DNA from: Inia geoffrensis
Lineage: Eukaryota; Chordata; Mammalia; Artiodactyla; Iniidae
Length of the DNA: 64,000 nt
NCBI GenBank assembly: GCA_036417435.1
Contig: CM070906.1
Coordinates: forward strand, 43,847,396-43,911,395
Reading direction: 5' to 3'
Of the stretch, positions 11,201-21,265 are shown in pieces. A program made the position numbers and the translations under genes. The stretch's first letter is position 1; the number at the start of each line of letters is the position of its first letter. The notes below the pieces were generated by a model, which saw only the letters and a list, made by a program, of their open reading frames with translations, made no database searches and had not been told where the DNA came from.

Positions 11201-12685
11201 TGAATTCCCACTCTGTCCACGGCTCACCCTGTTGAGAAGAAGCAATAAGCTCCAACACACAAGAACTCCACATTCCCCCCCTGCCTAAAAGATTGAGATG
11301 TCCACCACTCGGTACTATCAATACAACATGCCTGACTTTGCGCTGATGGACAGCAAATGCATGTGAAACCCAAGTGAATCCTTCCTAATGGCCTCCCTTC
11401 AAGGTCTTCTGGGCCTTGGCCCCACTGGCTACCAAGAGCTCTGGGAAGGTGGAGACAAGTTTGCAGGCAACCACATACCACTGGTTCATTGTACCAGCCT
11501 TCCTGATACCAAAGAGTACCACCATCCGGGGTCCTTGTGTTCTTTTTTCATGTTTTTCTCTCTTTATCTGAAATATACTCCTGTTTATATTCTAAGGTGA
11601 TGACCTAACTACAGATTTTCAGATATTCTCATTACTTTGATGGCATTTATATTCATATATTAAATAGTCTGAGTTTTTTCTTAGAATTGTACTATCCTGT
11701 CTTTAATTATTATACTTCAAATTATTAGCAAAATTTATCTATTATGCTACTTCTCCCCAAACTTTTTAGCTGTTTTCAACTTTCTGTACTTCTAAATAAA
11801 CAATAGGAACCTTTATCAGGTTCCAAAATAAATTACATTTGGATTTTTATTTGAATATGTTAACCTCTTAATTAATTTAGGAGGTGCTCACGTTGTTCAA
11901 CTCAGTCTTTCTATTCAAAAGATGACGCTTTTTCTATGTACTCAAGTCTTGTTTGCAGTCCTTCATTAATCATTTTAGTTTGTAATTTTCCACACATAAG
12001 TAACAATAGGAGTATGAATAGGAGTTTATTATTATTGTATTTTTAGAGTGTTTATAAATTTCTTCCTTCTAGTTCCTTTTGTTCTAATAGTCCCTCTGTT
12101 TATTTTATTTTATAATAAGCAATTATACCATACATATTAAGCAACATGTGGTACCATCCTAAGTTTATGTCATATTTCCATATGGATTGATAGAACTTCC
12201 AGAGTAATATTTAACAAAGGGTATATGGGTAAGAATGTTTAACTTGTTTCTGACGTTAATGGCAAATACTGTAATGTTTCACAATTCAGGTAATACTGTC
12301 TTTTGAAGGGGGACTAGAAGGCGTGTGCCATAAGTACAGAGACTTATCTTGGGACAATTAAACACATTTGTTAGTATCTTAGTTGTATTTTTATTGTTGA
12401 TTTTTAGTCTATCTGCTTTTTTCTGCTATGACTCAACTCTGTACTTTTTTGTTTTAGTGAGCTACAGTGATTTAGATGAGATAAATCATGCTTTTGTCCT
12501 ACTCCCAAGTATCTTTTATCAGATCTATACCTAAAATTATATTACTCAATCTAAAATAAAATATAGGTACTATTAATTGAGCATTTACATTTTGCTACCT
12601 GCAGAACAGACACTAATTTATTCATCTCACAATCCTTGCTAAGCATCATTGCTATGGTTTTTAGCAGGGGAAAAATAACAAGTTT
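11201..12685. other. No gene seen; small higher-GC island at 11210-11530
   Basis: Positions 11210-11530 are richer in G+C than the surroundings and hold open frames on both strands (11224-11481 minus, 11388-11600 plus) with no recognised family. From 11600 to 12685 the DNA is AT-rich and featureless to me, ending at the L1 target site. Confidence 0.4.
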
Positions 12686-12709
12686 AAAGAATGAAGTTGG
12701 AAGAAGAGG

Positions 12710-12719
12710 AAGATGGCGG
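12710..12719 (+). promoter_or_regulatory. YY1-like site at L1 5' end
   Basis: aagatggcgg occurs 12-21 bases inside the element. In human L1 a YY1 site (core AAGATGG) sits at nearly the same distance and positions the transcription start. The location makes it a likely remnant of the internal L1 promoter; activity here is inference. Confidence 0.65.
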
Positions 12720-12918
12720 AAGAGTAAGACGCGGAGATCACCTTCATCCCCACAGATACACCAGAAATACATCTACACGTGGAACAACTCTTACAGAACA
12801 CCTACTGAAAGCTGGCAAAAGACCTCAGACCTCCCAAAAGCAGCCTCAGAAGCAGTGGATTAAAGCTCCACAATCAACTTGATGTACCCTGCATCTGTGG
12901 GATACATGAATGGACATT

Positions 12919-13460
12919 GAATCATCCCAAATTGAGGTGGTGGACTTCGAATGCAAGATCTATGAATTTTTTCCCCTTTTTCCTCTTTTTGTGAAAGTGT
13001 ATGTGTACGTTTCTCTTTGAGATCCTGTCTGTATACTTTTGCTTCCACCATTTGTCCTAGGGTTCTAGCCGTCTTTTTTTTTTTCCTTTTTTTCTTTAAG
13101 AAAAAATTTTTTTTCTTAATAATTAATTTTAATACTTCTATTATACTTTACCTTCCCTCTTTCTTTCTTTCCTTCCCTCCTTTAGACAACGAATCATCCC
13201 AAGTGGAGGAGGTGGTCTTTGAAAGCAAGATTTATGATTTTTTCCCCTTTACCTCTTTTCATGAGGGTTTATGTGTAAGCTTCAGTGTAAGATTTTGTCT
13301 GTATAACGTGGTTTCCACCATTTGTCCTAAGGTTATATCCGTCCCTTTTTTTTTTTTCCCCTAAATAATAATGTTTTAATTCAATAACTTTATTATACTT
13401 TACCTCATTCTATTTTACTGTATTTACTATCTGTCTTTTTTCCTTCCTTCCTTCCTTCCT
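12919..13460 (+). repeat. Tandem repeat unit of about 272 bp in the L1 5' UTR
   Basis: The unit starting 'gaatcatcccaa' at 12919 recurs at 13191 (272 bp later). Matching landmarks in the same order are 'gtggtggacttcgaatgcaa' versus 'gtggtctttgaaagcaagat', 'tccaccatttgtccta' twice (13046 and 13316), and the A/T-rich 'attatactttacct' twice (about 13141 and 13392). A third, partial copy runs into the CT microsatellite. The copies are diverged, so the duplication is older than this insertion. Confidence 0.85.
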
Positions 13461-13605
13461 TCCTCCCTCCCTCCCTCCATTCTTTCCTTCTTTTCTTCTG
13501 CCTTCCCTCCTTCCTTCCTCCCTTCCTTCCTTCCCTCCTTGCCTTCTTTCTATCTTCCTATTTCTACTAATTCTCTCTACTTTCTCTCCCTTTTAATCTG
13601 AGCTG
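13438..13605 (+). repeat. TTCC/CCCT microsatellite in the L1 5' UTR
   Basis: Pyrimidine-rich run of ttcc and ctcc units, broken by single variants. Shorter versions of the same tract occur at the end of each upstream 272-bp unit (for example 13153-13183). Confidence 0.9.
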
Positions 13606-14101
13606 TGTGGATGAAAGGTTCTTGCTGCTCCTGCCAGGAATCAGGACTCTGCCTCTGAGCGGGGAGAGCCAACTTCAGGACACTGGTCCACAAGAGACCT
13701 CACAGCACCACATAATATCAAATGGCAAAAATCTCCCAGGGATCTCCACCTTAACACCAGCACCCAGCTTCACTCAACGGCCAGCAAGCTACAGTGCTGG
13801 ACAACCTATGCCAAACAACTAGCAAAACAGAAACACAACCCCACCCATTAACAGAGAGGCTGCCTAAAATCATAATAAGTCCAGAGACACCCCAAAACAC
13901 ACCACCAGACGTGGACCTGCCCACTAGAGAGACAAGATCCAGCCTCATCAACCAGAACACAAGCACAAGTCCCCTCCACCAGGAAGCATACACAACCCAC
14001 TGGACCAACCTTAGCCACTGGAGACACACATCAAAAACAACGGGAACTACGAACCTGCAGCCTGCAAAAAAGGAGACCCCAAACACAGTAAGATAAGCAA
14101 A

Positions 14102-14994
14102 ATGAGAAGACAGAAAAACACACAGCAGATGAAGGAGCAAGATAAAAATGCACCAGACCTAACAAATGAAGAGGTAATAGGCAGTCTACCTGAAAAAGAA
14201 TTCAGAATAATGATAGTAAAGATGATCCAAAAACTTGGAAATAGAATGGACAAAATGCAAGAAACAATTAACAAAGACCTAGAAGAACTAAAGACGAAAC
14301 AAGCAATGATGAACAACACAATAAATGAAATTAAAAGTACTCTAGATGGGATCAATAGCAGAATAACTGAGGCAGAAGAACGGATAAGTGAGCTGGAAGA
14401 TAAAATAGTGGAAATAACTACTGCAGAGCAGAATAAAGAAAAAAGAATGAAAAGGACTGAGGACAGTCTCAGAGACCTCTGGGACAACATTAAACGCACC
14501 AACAATCGAATTATAAGGGTTCCAGAGGAAGAAGAGAAAAAGAAAGGGACTGAGAAAATATTTGAAGAGATTATAGTTGAAAACTTCCCTAATATGGGAA
14601 AGGAAATAGTTAACCAAGTCCAGGAAGCAGAGAGAGTCCCATACAGGATAAACCCAAGGAGAAATACGCCAAGACACATATTAATCAAACTCTCAAAAAT
14701 TAAATACAAAGAAAGCATATTAAAAGCAGCAAGGGAAAAAAAAAAATAACACACAAGGGAATCCCCGTAAGGCTAACAGCTGATCTCTCAGCAGAAACTC
14801 TGCAAGCCAGAAGGGAGTGGCAGGACATACTGAAAGTGATGAAGGAGAAAAGCCTGCAACCACGATTACTCTCCCTAACAAAGATCTCATTCAGATTTGA
14901 TGGAGAAATTAAAACCTTTACAGACAAGCAAAAGCTGAGAGAGTTCAGCACCACCAAACCAGCTTTACAACAACTGCTAAAGGAACTTCTCTAG
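14102..14994 (+). pseudogene. L1 ORF1 (RNA-binding chaperone), frameshifted
   Basis: The frame starts at ATG 14102 and runs 215 codons to TAA 14747-14749. Residues from about 50 to 125 form a lysine/glutamate-rich heptad pattern, the coiled coil that trimerises ORF1p. From about 132 comes the RRM-like part with 'NNRIIRVPEEEEKKKG'. The intact protein is about 330-340 residues in the family; here the C-terminal domain is cut off. An 11-A run at 14736-14746 has changed length and put the rest ('LTADLSAETLQARREWQDIL', from about 14776) into another frame, which reads on to TAG 14992-14994. ORF1p coats L1 RNA in cytoplasmic particles; this copy could make only a C-terminally truncated form. Confidence 0.92.
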
Positions 14995-15052
14995 ACAAGA
15001 AACACAAGAGAAGGAAAGGACCTATAACAGCGAACCCAAAACAATTTAGAAA

Positions 15053-18000
15053 ATGGGAATAGGAACATACATATCGATAATTACCTTAAATGTAAATGGA
15101 ATAAATGCTCTCACCAAAAGACACAGATTGGCTGAATGGATACAAAAACAAGACCCATATATATGCTGTCTACAAGAGACCCACTTCAGACCTAGAGACA
15201 CATACAGACTGAAAGTGAGGGTATGGAAAAAGATATGCCATGCAAATGGAAACCACAAGAAAGCTGGAGCAGCAATTCTCATATCAGACAAAATAGACTT
15301 TAAAATAAAGACCATTACAAGAGACAAAGAAGGACACTACATAATGATTAAGGGATCGATCCAAGAAGAAAATATAACAATTGTAAATATTCATGCACCT
15401 AACACAGGAGCACCTCAATACATAAGGCAAAAACTAACAGCCATAAAAGGGGAAATCGACAGTAATACATTCATAGTAGGGGACTTCAACACCCCACTTT
15501 CACCAATGGACAGATCATCCAAAATGAAAATAAATAAGGAAACACAAGCTTTAAATGATACACTAAACAAGATGGACTTAATTGATATCTATAGGACACA
15601 CCATCCAAAAACAACAGAATACACATTTTTCTCAAGTGCTCATGGAACATTCTCCAGGATAGATCATATCTTGGGTCACAAATCAAGCCTTGGTAAATTT
15701 AAGAAAATTGAAATTGTATCAAGTATCTTTTACGACCACAACGCCATGAGACTAGATATCAATTACAGGAAAAGATCTGTAAAAAATACAAACACATGGA
15801 GGCTAAACAATACATTACTCAATAATGAAGTGATCACTGAAGAAATCAAAGAGGAAATTAAAAAATACCTAGAAACAAATGACAATGGAGACACAACGAC
15901 CCAAAGCCTATGGGATGCAGCAAAAGCAGTTCTAAGAGGGAAGTTAAGAAGCAGGAAACATCTCGAATAAACAACCTAACCTTACACCTAAAGCAATTAG
16001 AGAAAGAAGAAAAAACCCCAAAGTTAGCAGAAGGAAAGAAATTATAAAAATCAGATCAGAAATACATGAAAAAGAAATGAAGGAAACAATAGCAAAGATC
16101 AATAAAACTAAAAGCTGGTTCTTTGAGAAGATAAACAAAATAGATAAACCATTAGCCAGACTCATCAAGAAAAAAAAGGGAGAAGACTCAAATCAATAGA
16201 ATTAGAAATGAAAAAGGAGAAGTAACAACGGACACTGCAGAAATAAAAATGATCATGAGGGATTACTACAAGGAACTCTAGGCCAATAAAATGGACATTT
16301 CTGGAAGAAATGGACAAATTCTTAGAAATGCACAAACTACCAAGGCTGAATCAGGAAGAAATAGAAAATATGAACAGACCAATCACAAACACTGAAATTG
16401 AAACTGTGATTAAAAATCTTCCAACAAACAAAAGCCCAGGACCAGATGGCTTCACAGCCGAATTCTAGCAAGCATTTAGAGAAGAGCTAACACCTATCCT
16501 TATCAAACTCTTCCAAAACATAGCAGAGGGAGGAACACTCCCCAATTCCTTCTACGAGGCCACCATCACCTTGATACCAAAACCAGACAAGGATGTCACA
16601 TAGAAAGAAAACTACAGGCCAGTATCACTGATGAACATAGATGCAAAAATCCTCAACAAAATACTAGCAAACAGAATCGAGCAGCACATTAAAAGGATCA
16701 TACACCATGATCAAGTGGGGTTTATTCCAGGAATGCAAGGATTCTTCAATATACACAAATCTATCAATGTGATAAACCATATTAACAAATTGAAGGAGAA
16801 AAACCATATGATCATCTAAATAGATGCAGAGAAAGCTTTTGACAAAATTCAACACCCATTTATGATAAAAACCCTACAGAAAGTAGGCATAGAGGGAACT
16901 TTCCTCAACATAAAAAAGGCCATATATGACAAACCCACAGCCAACATCATCCTCAATGGTGAAAAACTGAAAGCATTTCCACTAAGATCAGGAACAAGAC
17001 AAGGTTGCCCACTCTCACAACTCTTATTCAACATAGTTTTGGAAGTTTTAGCCACAGCAATCATAGAATAAAAGGAATCCAAATCAGAAAAGAAGAAGTA
17101 AAGCTGTCACTGTTTGCAGATGACATGATACTATACATAGAGAATCCTAAAGATGTTACCAGAAAGCTACTAGAGCTAATCAATGAATTTGGTAAAGTAG
17201 CAGGATACAAAATTAATGCACAGAAATCTCTGGCATTCCTATATACTAGTGATGAAAAATCTGAAAGTGAAATCAAGAAAACACTCCCATTTACCATTGC
17301 AACAAAAAGAATAAAATACCTAGGAATAAACCTACCTAGGGAGACAAAAGACCTGTATGCAGAAAATTATAAGACACTGATGAAAAAAATTAAAGACGAT
17401 ACAAATAGATGGAGGGATATACCATGTTCTTGGATTGGAAGAATCAACATTGTGAAAATGACTCTACTACCCAAAGCAATCTATAGATTCAATGCAACCC
17501 CTATCAAACTGCCACTGGCATTTTTCACAGAACTAGAACAAAAAATTTCACAATTTGTATGGAAACACAAAAGACCCCGAATAGCTAAAGCAATCTTGAG
17601 AGCGAAAAACAGAGCTGGAGGAATCAGGCTCCCTGACTTCAGACTATACTACAAAGCTACAGTAATCAAGACAGTATGGTACTGGCACAAAAACAGAACG
17701 ATAGATCAATGGAACAGAATACAAAGCCCAGAGATAAACCCACGCACATATGGACAACTTATCTTTGATAAAGGTGGCAGGAATATACAGTGGAGAAAGG
17801 ACAGCCTCTTCAATAAGTTCTGCTGGGAAAACTGGACAGCTACATGTAAAAGTATGAGCTTAGATCACTCCCTAATACCATACACAAAAATAAGCTCAAA
17901 ATGGATTAAAGACCTAAATGTAAGGCCAGAAACTATCAAACTCTTAGAGGAAAACATAGGCAGAACACTCTATGACATAAATCACAGCAAGATCCTTTTT

Positions 18001-18852
18001 GACCCACCTCCTAGAGCAATGGAAATAAAAACAGAAATAAACAAATGGGACCTAATGAAACTTCAAAGCTTTTGCACAGCAAAGGAAACCATAAACAAGA
18101 CTAAAAGACAACCCTCAGACTGGGAGAAAATATTTACAAATGAAGCAAACGACAAAGGATTAATCTCCAAAATTTACAAGCAGCTCATGCAGCTCAATAA
18201 CAAAAAAACAAACAACCCAATCCAAAAATGGGCAGAAGACCTAAATAGACATTTCTCCAAAGAAGATATGCAGACTGCCAACAAACACATGAAAGAATGC
18301 TCAACATCATTAATCATTAGAGAAATGCAAATCAAAACTACAATGAGATATCATCTCACACCAGTTAGAATGGCCATCATCAAAAAATCTAGAAACAATA
18401 AATGCTGGAGAGGGTGTGGACAAAAGGGAACCCTCTTGCACTGCTGGTGGGAATGTGAATTGGTTCAGCCACTATGGAGAACAGTATGGAGGTTCCTTAA
18501 AAAACTCAAAATAGAACTACCATATGACCCAGCAATCCCACTACTGGGCATATACCCTGAGAAAACCAAAATTGAAAAAGAGGCATGTACCAAAATGTTC
18601 ATCGCAGCTCTATTTACAATAGCCCGGAGATGGAAACAACCTAAGTGCCCATCGTCAGATGAATGGATAAAGAAGATGTGGCACATATACACAATGGATT
18701 ATTACTCAGCATTAAAAAGAAACGAAATTGAGCTATTTGTAATGAGGTGGATAGACCTCGAGTCTGTCATACAGAGTGAAGTAAGTCAGAAAGAGAAAGA
18801 CAAATACCGTATGCTAACACATATATATGGAATTAAAAAAAAAATGTTATGA
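15053..18852 (+). pseudogene. L1 ORF2 (endonuclease/reverse transcriptase), broken
   Basis: ORF2p nicks target DNA and copies L1 RNA onto it. 15053-15970 encodes the AP-type endonuclease, 305 residues, with the catalytic landmarks still visible: N in 'TLNVNGIN', E in 'LQETH', 'GDFN', and D-H in 'YDHNAM'. A frame change near 15940 ends it. The fingers/palm region then carries stops at 16279-16281, 16466-16468, 16601-16603 and 16817-16819. A further shift near 17065, apparently a small deletion, leads into a long open frame to 18852 that includes the polymerase motif FADD at 17113-17124 and the C-terminal Cys/His segment '[18 protein letters not shown]' at 18402-18455. At least four nonsense changes and two frame changes make it inactive. 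Confidence 0.93.
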
Positions 18853-18914
18853 AGAACCTAGGGGTAAGACAGGAATAAAGACACAGACCTACTGGAGAAT
18901 GGACTTGAGGATAT

Positions 18915-18955
18915 GGGGAGGGGGAGGGGTGAGCTATGAGAGGGCGAGGGAGGGG
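18915..18955 (+). other. G-rich tract in L1 3' UTR, quadruplex-capable
   Basis: G runs of 4, 5, 4, 3, 3 and 4 are separated by 1 to 12 bases. A polypurine/G-quadruplex tract in the 3' UTR is a known conserved trait of mammalian L1s. The partial copy at 42059-42763 has the equivalent tract near 42475-42510. Confidence 0.75.
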
Positions 18956-19185
18956 CATGTACATATATATACTAACAAACATAAGGTAGATAGCTAGTGG
19001 GAAGCAGCCGCTTGGCACAGGGATATCAGCTCGGTGCTTTGTGACTGCCTGGAGGGGTGGGATAGGGAGGGAAGGAAGGAGGGAGACGCAAGAGGGAAGA
19101 AATATGTGAACGTCTGTATATATATAACTGATTCACTTTGTTATAAAGTAGAAACTGACACACCATTGTACAGCAATTTTAACCC

Positions 19186-19191
19186 AATAAA
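19186..19191 (+). terminator. L1 polyadenylation signal
   Basis: aataaa lies shortly before the A-rich tail that begins at 19200. The tail contains one interruption (tct at 19213-19215) and reaches the 3' target duplication. Confidence 0.85.
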
Positions 19192-19254
19192 GATGTTAGA
19201 AAAAAAAAAAAATCTAAAAAAAAAAAAAAAAGAATGAAGTTACTGTTCACAAAT

Positions 19255-20870
19255 TATCCTAGAACTGAAGTTCAAATTCTTATTTGTCGGATCCCAGTAT
19301 GCTATGTGAAAAGTTATGAATTCTTATATATTCATTTTATTCTCAGGAAACTCTAAAAACCGTTTTTGTACTAACTGTTCAATTTTTTTCAGTTTCCAGG
19401 TAATAATCAAATTATCTTCTAATAATGGTAATTTTACCTTCATTTTCCCAATATTTACTCATGCTTTTCCTATTTTATTAAGTTAAACAATATTATACAG
19501 TAATTGTAATAGCAGGAATCTTTGTCATAAACTTGATTTAGTGGGCTTTTCTTAGTGTTTCATTATTAAATATCTCTTGGCTGAAGGTTTGACAAAGAGA
19601 TGATGTGTCATATTGAGAAAATATCCTTGTATCCCTAGTTTCTTAAGAGATTTTATGTTTAGTGAGATAAAAATTGAATTTTACTAAATGTCCTTTGGAT
19701 TCTTAAGTAATGATAAATATTTCTCCTTTTACCTTTCAATGTTATTAAAGCTTAATAGACTGATGGATATAAGACTATTATTATATTCTTAAAACATTCA
19801 AAGGTCAAAATGCCGTTGACCAATGTGTTACAAAATGTGTCAAATGAGCCGGTAATTTTTACTTTTAATTTCTCTTGTCAAATTTTGGGATTATGATCCT
19901 GGTAGTTTCTTTCAATTAACTTTAAAGCTTTACATGATTTTTTACTTTCCTGTCAAACAGCTCAGATAGAGCGAGGCATTGCCAGTTACTGTTAAATTTG
20001 AAAGAACTTCATGTTTATAAAATATCTAGATTTAAAAGAATATGGTACTCATCCAGGCAGTTAAATAAAAAATATCAGCAAAAGAAAGCTGTTGACCCAG
20101 AACTTGTTTGGAGGTAGTTTCCTGATAATTTCTTAATTTTTTATTTACCTTATTATTCTGCTAAGGCTTCACACCTTCTTTTTGAGAGAAGATTGGTTAC
20201 TTGTATTTCCTATAAAATTATAGCCTATTATAGCAAGATTTTCGAATTGTGTGCTAATGACCTTATATATTTTTTTAAATCACCCCTGTATCTGTAGTAA
20301 AATTCCTTTTCTTTTCCTCTTCCCTAATATTACATATATGTGTCTTATCTATAGTCTTGAAATGATTAGGGAGAGTTTTTCTTCCCAAGAACTCACCCTT
20401 AGGTTAAATTTCTATTGATTTCCTTTTTAAATTTTTTGTCCTGCTCTTATACTAATTATTCTCTCCTTCACTGTGTTAATATTGTATAATTAAGAGTTGT
20501 TTTTCTCATGATAGTAGTAAACTGTTAAAAGTGATGAATTAGTGTTTGATATAAAACTTCTGCATTTAAAAGATAACCTTTATATAAGATGATCCATTTT
20601 ATGTTTTACCTGAACACCCTATTGTTGATATTATCATATTTTTTATTTTGCCTTGTATTTGACCAATAATTTTCCCATTCTTTTATCTTTAAGCTAACTT
20701 GGTCAATTGGTTTTAGTTCTGTATCTCGCAGACAGTATACAATTCGATCCAATCTGAAAGTCTTATTTTCAGTTGGAGAATTTAGCCTTTTCATATTCTT
20801 TGTCAAGGTTAAGTACATGTATTTTTCTTTCATCATATTTTCTTTTCTTTATTTTTTAGTGCATTCTTGA
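19255..20870 (-). mobile_element. Old L1 fragment, minus strand
   Basis: The plus strand reads antisense ORF2. 'taagagattttatgtttagt' near 19645 followed by 'aattttactaaatgtccttt' corresponds to the reverse-transcriptase region. 'ccattcttttatctttaagc' near 20677 and 'gtctgtatctcgcagacag'-type text near 20719 correspond to the region nearer the endonuclease. Very diverged; edges approximate. Confidence 0.55.
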
Positions 20871-20924
20871 TTTATATCTTTTATTTCCCGTGTTTTAGTT
20901 TAGATTCCTCCTAGGTATCCCTGA

Positions 20925-21265
20925 GTCGAGTTTATTTGAGAGGTGATCAAAGGAAGTACAAGTGAGAAAGTGAGACTGGGAACAATTTTTTTTTAAGGCA
21001 ATAAGAGCTACATGAATTCAGGCAGTACCTGTGTGAGCAAATGAGACTCAATGCCACTGAAAATCCTCTGAGGAACATACAGAAGGACCTCAGAATTGTT
21101 CCACTGAAGAGACACCACAGGGGTAATTGGGGTGGAAAGCTGTCAGCATGTGTGGGGACTACCCACTGCAGACATGGTGAACCCAGAAGTAGGGCAGGGG
21201 AATACGGGGCATACAGTATCTGCTACACAGGATTATGGAGGGTGCCCCACATTTTACTCTACTAA
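20925..21265 (+). repeat. Unnamed old repeat, relative at 53655
   Basis: 'gtttatttgagaggtgatca' followed by 'aagtacaagtgagaaagtga' resembles 'atttatttgggaatgtgatc' followed by 'agtaacaagagtgagggaaa' at about 53709-53750. The match suggests two copies of one ancient element that I cannot name. Confidence 0.4.

Larger units (their letters stand above)
12686..19241 (+). mobile_element. Full-length L1 retrotransposon with target-site duplications
   Basis: The element body is 12699-19228, bounded by perfect 13-bp duplications aaagaatgaagtt at 12686-12698 and 19229-19241. The insertion point, ttt/aaag, fits the L1 endonuclease preference (TT/AAAA type). Order: 5' UTR of about 1.4 kb (12699-14101), ORF1 (14102 on), a 58-bp spacer after the ancestral ORF1 stop, ORF2 (15053 on), a 3' UTR with a G-rich tract, a polyadenylation signal and a poly(A) tail. 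Both ORFs are broken, so it cannot move by itself. The 3' UTR is shared with the partial copy at 42059-42763. It appears to be a relatively young cetartiodactyl L1. Confidence 0.95.

Noticed and set aside
13438..13605. Possible CRISPR-like or satellite array
   Set aside because: It is a plain TTCC/CCCT microsatellite inside the L1 5' UTR, with no unique spacers.
14047..14754. 235-codon open frame on the minus strand
   Set aside because: It lies exactly antisense to L1 ORF1, whose A-rich codons make stop-poor antisense text; it has low-complexity serine/leucine composition.
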